Of a DNA stretch of 64,000 nucleotides, positions 62,591 to 64,000 are shown in pieces. Origin of the DNA: Hyphomicrobiales bacterium (GTDB lineage: Bacteria > Pseudomonadota > Alphaproteobacteria > Rhizobiales > Rhizobiaceae); NCBI GenBank assembly GCA_900471925.1, contig UCGV01000005.1:1-64000 (forward strand), read 5' to 3'. Both the position numbers and the translations under genes were made by a program. Positions within the stretch are counted from its first letter, which is position 1, and each line of letters starts with the position of its first letter. Under the pieces are notes generated by a model, which made no database searches, was not told the origin of the DNA, and saw only the letters and a program-made list of their open reading frames with translations.

Positions 62591-63649
62591 CTAGCGCAAG
62601 CTGAATTCGCTGCGTCGCTCGACGAAACTGGCGCGGACAATCTCGGCCAGACTGGATGCCGGCTCGCCCTGAATCGACCGGAAGAGCAGATCGCTGAGGC
62701 GCTGTCCGATGATGAAATTTGGGAAATAGTAGGTGCTCAGCGGCGGATTGTAGAAATCATGAAGTCGATTTCCGGAATAGGTCAGGATCGAAAAATCCTC
62801 CCCGACCTTTCGCCCGAGATCGGCAAGCGCTGCAACGAAACCGAGGGCCGCCTCGTCGCTTGCCACGAAGGCGCTGGTGACGTCAGGATATTTGGCAAGC
62901 GCATCCACCGCGATCTTCCTGCCACTGTCAGGCGTGGTAGCGGTAAAGAACATCCGTTCATCAGGAACCGTCAGGTTCCTGTGATTGAATTCGCTCGTCC
63001 AACCCTTGATGAACTGCAGACTGTAGGTGAACTGGCTCGACGGCGCGACGAGAAGCGGTGACTGGTGTCCTGCATCGAGCAGGCGGGCGGCAGCCGCCGC
63101 ACCGATTTCCTCGTGATCGATATCGATGCTCGGGTGTTTGCTCAAAAGTTCGGTGCGACCAAAAGTGACGAAAGGCATGCCGACTTCCAGCAGGTACTTC
63201 ACGCGATCGTCCTGCGGCCTCGTATGGGTGAGGATGATGCCGTCGACGGCGCCGTCCTCGACTAAATCGCGCACCGTTGCCAGCGGGTCGTCTGCCTGAA
63301 ATTGGGGCGCGACCGTCGTGCGGTATCCGCGCTGCTTCATCGCGCCGCAGAATCCTTCGATCAGTGAAGCGACGACGATGTTCATTTCCCCATCGCGGTG
63401 GAACGGTATGACAACACCAACAGCATGGGTCTTGCCCGTCCTGAGATTGATACCACCCAGGTTCGGCCGGTAACCGAGGTCGGATGCGGCTTTCTTGACA
63501 AGATCGATGGTCTCGCGGTTGACCTCAGGGCCATCCTTGAGCGCGCGACTGACGGTCGTAACGGAAAGGCCGAGCGACTTTGCTACCGTGCGCAGGGTCA
63601 CCCGCTGCGCACCTGTGCGCGATGCCGGCAGTCTTTTATGATCCGCCAC
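62591..63649 (-). CDS. LacI-family transcriptional regulator
   Basis: The 352-residue protein has the LacI helix-turn-helix and hinge (LRTVAKSLGLSVTTVSRALK at about residues 19-38, then DLGYRPNLGGINLRTGKT) and a periplasmic-binding-protein-like sensor with VGVVIPFHRDG, GAVDGIILTHTRPQDDRV and TSAFVASDEAALGFVAALAD. The GTG start was chosen because GGAGGAAG lies eight bases upstream, overlapping an alternative TTG start. It reads in the same direction as the isomerase operon and should bind the two adjacent palindromes. Confidence 0.9.
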   Translation of the reverse strand: MADHKRLPASRTGAQRVTLRTVAKSLGLSVTTVSRALKDGPEVNRETIDLVKKAASDLGYRPNLGGINLRTGKTHAVGVVIPFHRDGEMNIVVASLIEGFCGAMKQRGYRTTVAPQFQADDPLATVRDLVEDGAVDGIILTHTRPQDDRVKYLLEVGMPFVTFGRTELLSKHPSIDIDHEEIGAAAAARLLDAGHQSPLLVAPSSQFTYSLQFIKGWTSEFNHRNLTVPDERMFFTATTPDSGRKIAVDALAKYPDVTSAFVASDEAALGFVAALADLGRKVGEDFSILTYSGNRLHDFYNPPLSTYYFPNFIIGQRLSDLLFRSIQGEPASSLAEIVRASFVERRSEFSLR

Positions 63650-63784
63650 GCAGACTTCCTCCAATTCGACAACAGCATCCTTGTCAGCGATCTCTAGCCT
63701 ATCTCGGGAGACGCGTCCAAAAGGAGTTATTGAAGAGGGCTAAGCTTGCGCTAGCCACGCGCATACCATTCGCTTAATAGGCGG

Positions 63785-63800
63785 ATAACCGTTTGGTTAT
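63785..63800. promoter_or_regulatory. Inverted repeat upstream of the aldo/keto reductase
   Basis: ATAACC-gttt-GGTTAT is a perfect six-base inverted repeat with a four-base spacer, 25 bases before the reductase ATG. It could be a regulator site or a small leader hairpin. Confidence 0.3.
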
Positions 63801-63825
63801 TTTGCAACGCTCTGAGGTATTCATC

Positions 63826-64000
63826 ATGAAATTCTACAAATTTCCCCAGACAGACCTGGACGTATCGAGCGTCATCCTCGGGATGATGCGGATCGTCAAC
63901 ATGAGCAATGGCGAGATCCAGCAGTTGGTGGGCGGCGCACGGGATGCGGGCGTCACCTTCATCGACCATGCCGACATCTACGGCGGGGCGCCGCATCGCT
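63826..64000 (+). CDS. Aldo/keto reductase, N-terminus only
   Basis: The visible 58 residues start MKFYKFPQTDLDVSSVILGM and reach GVTFIDHADIYGG, with the conserved Asp-x-A-x-x-Tyr of the catalytic region. This is typical of YdhF-type aldo/keto reductases, which use NADPH to reduce carbonyls. TGAGGT precedes the ATG. The gene continues beyond the window. Confidence 0.85.
   Translation, partial: MKFYKFPQTDLDVSSVILGMMRIVNMSNGEIQQLVGGARDAGVTFIDHADIYGGAPHR

Noticed and set aside
1-64000. CRISPR arrays, tRNA, rRNA and prophage genes
   Set aside because: No regularly spaced repeats, no recognisable tRNA or rRNA sequence and no phage structural genes were seen by eye; a dedicated scan was not possible.

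Overview
The window looks like chromosome or megaplasmid sequence from a Rhizobiaceae-type alphaproteobacterium (Rhizobium, Neorhizobium or Agrobacterium-like). The reasons are a uniformly GC-rich coding style, many ABC sugar and peptide importers with LacI, DeoR and IclR regulators, a DUF4167 protein, a rhizobial-length FlgD, and the Avi_7169/Avi_7170-type alkylhydroperoxidase pair. No rRNA, tRNA or CRISPR array was seen. Protein identities come from reading the translations; no database search was run.

Layout. 0-6.4 kb is a loosely packed region: an outer-membrane protein N-terminus at the edge, a short DUF4167 protein coupled to a fatty acid desaturase, an isolated flgD, a DUF1488/BON pair, gene remnants, and a large FabMG-like protein behind nested palindromes. 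6.4-13.9 kb is one minus-strand operon: peptide-type ABC importer, luciferase-like monooxygenase and two CMD/alkylhydroperoxidase proteins. 14.1-18.9 kb is a YhaO/YhaN-type nuclease-ATPase pair. 19.1-29.2 kb is a divergent sugar locus: DeoR regulator, FGGY kinase, Rbs-type ABC importer and epimerase in one direction; class II aldolase, second FGGY kinase and HAD hydrolase in the other. 29.5-43.2 kb holds small envelope proteins and a long co-directional run: RND pump, two ArcD-type antiporters, arginine deiminase, Tat-exported amidohydrolase, AI-2E transporter and lipase.

43.5-52.8 kb carries an MgtC protein, a DUF2971 protein and a LuxR-type regulator with an atypical receiver. Next to them is the most interesting block: two divergently encoded glycine-rich, non-RTX proteins beside a type I secretion ABC transporter and its HlyD-type adaptor. 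The larger protein has four repeats of about 75-85 residues. The ABC protein has lost the LSGGQ signature and has Asp instead of the catalytic Glu. An IS3-type orfA without orfB follows, then a flavin reductase and the tail of a lost sugar permease.

54-60.3 kb is a MalFGK-type sugar importer, two tandem VOC proteins and an IclR regulator. The promoters of the importer and of the VOC/iclR region share an 18-bp inverted repeat. 60.3-64 kb is a LacI-controlled Gfo/Idh/MocA dehydrogenase and isomerase pair with two CGTAACGTTACG-type operators, then the start of an aldo/keto reductase.

Taken together this is accessory, catabolic and secretory sequence: five regulator-linked uptake or catabolic modules, one arginine/efflux module and one candidate new type I secretion module, with IS and pseudogene scars at the junctions.
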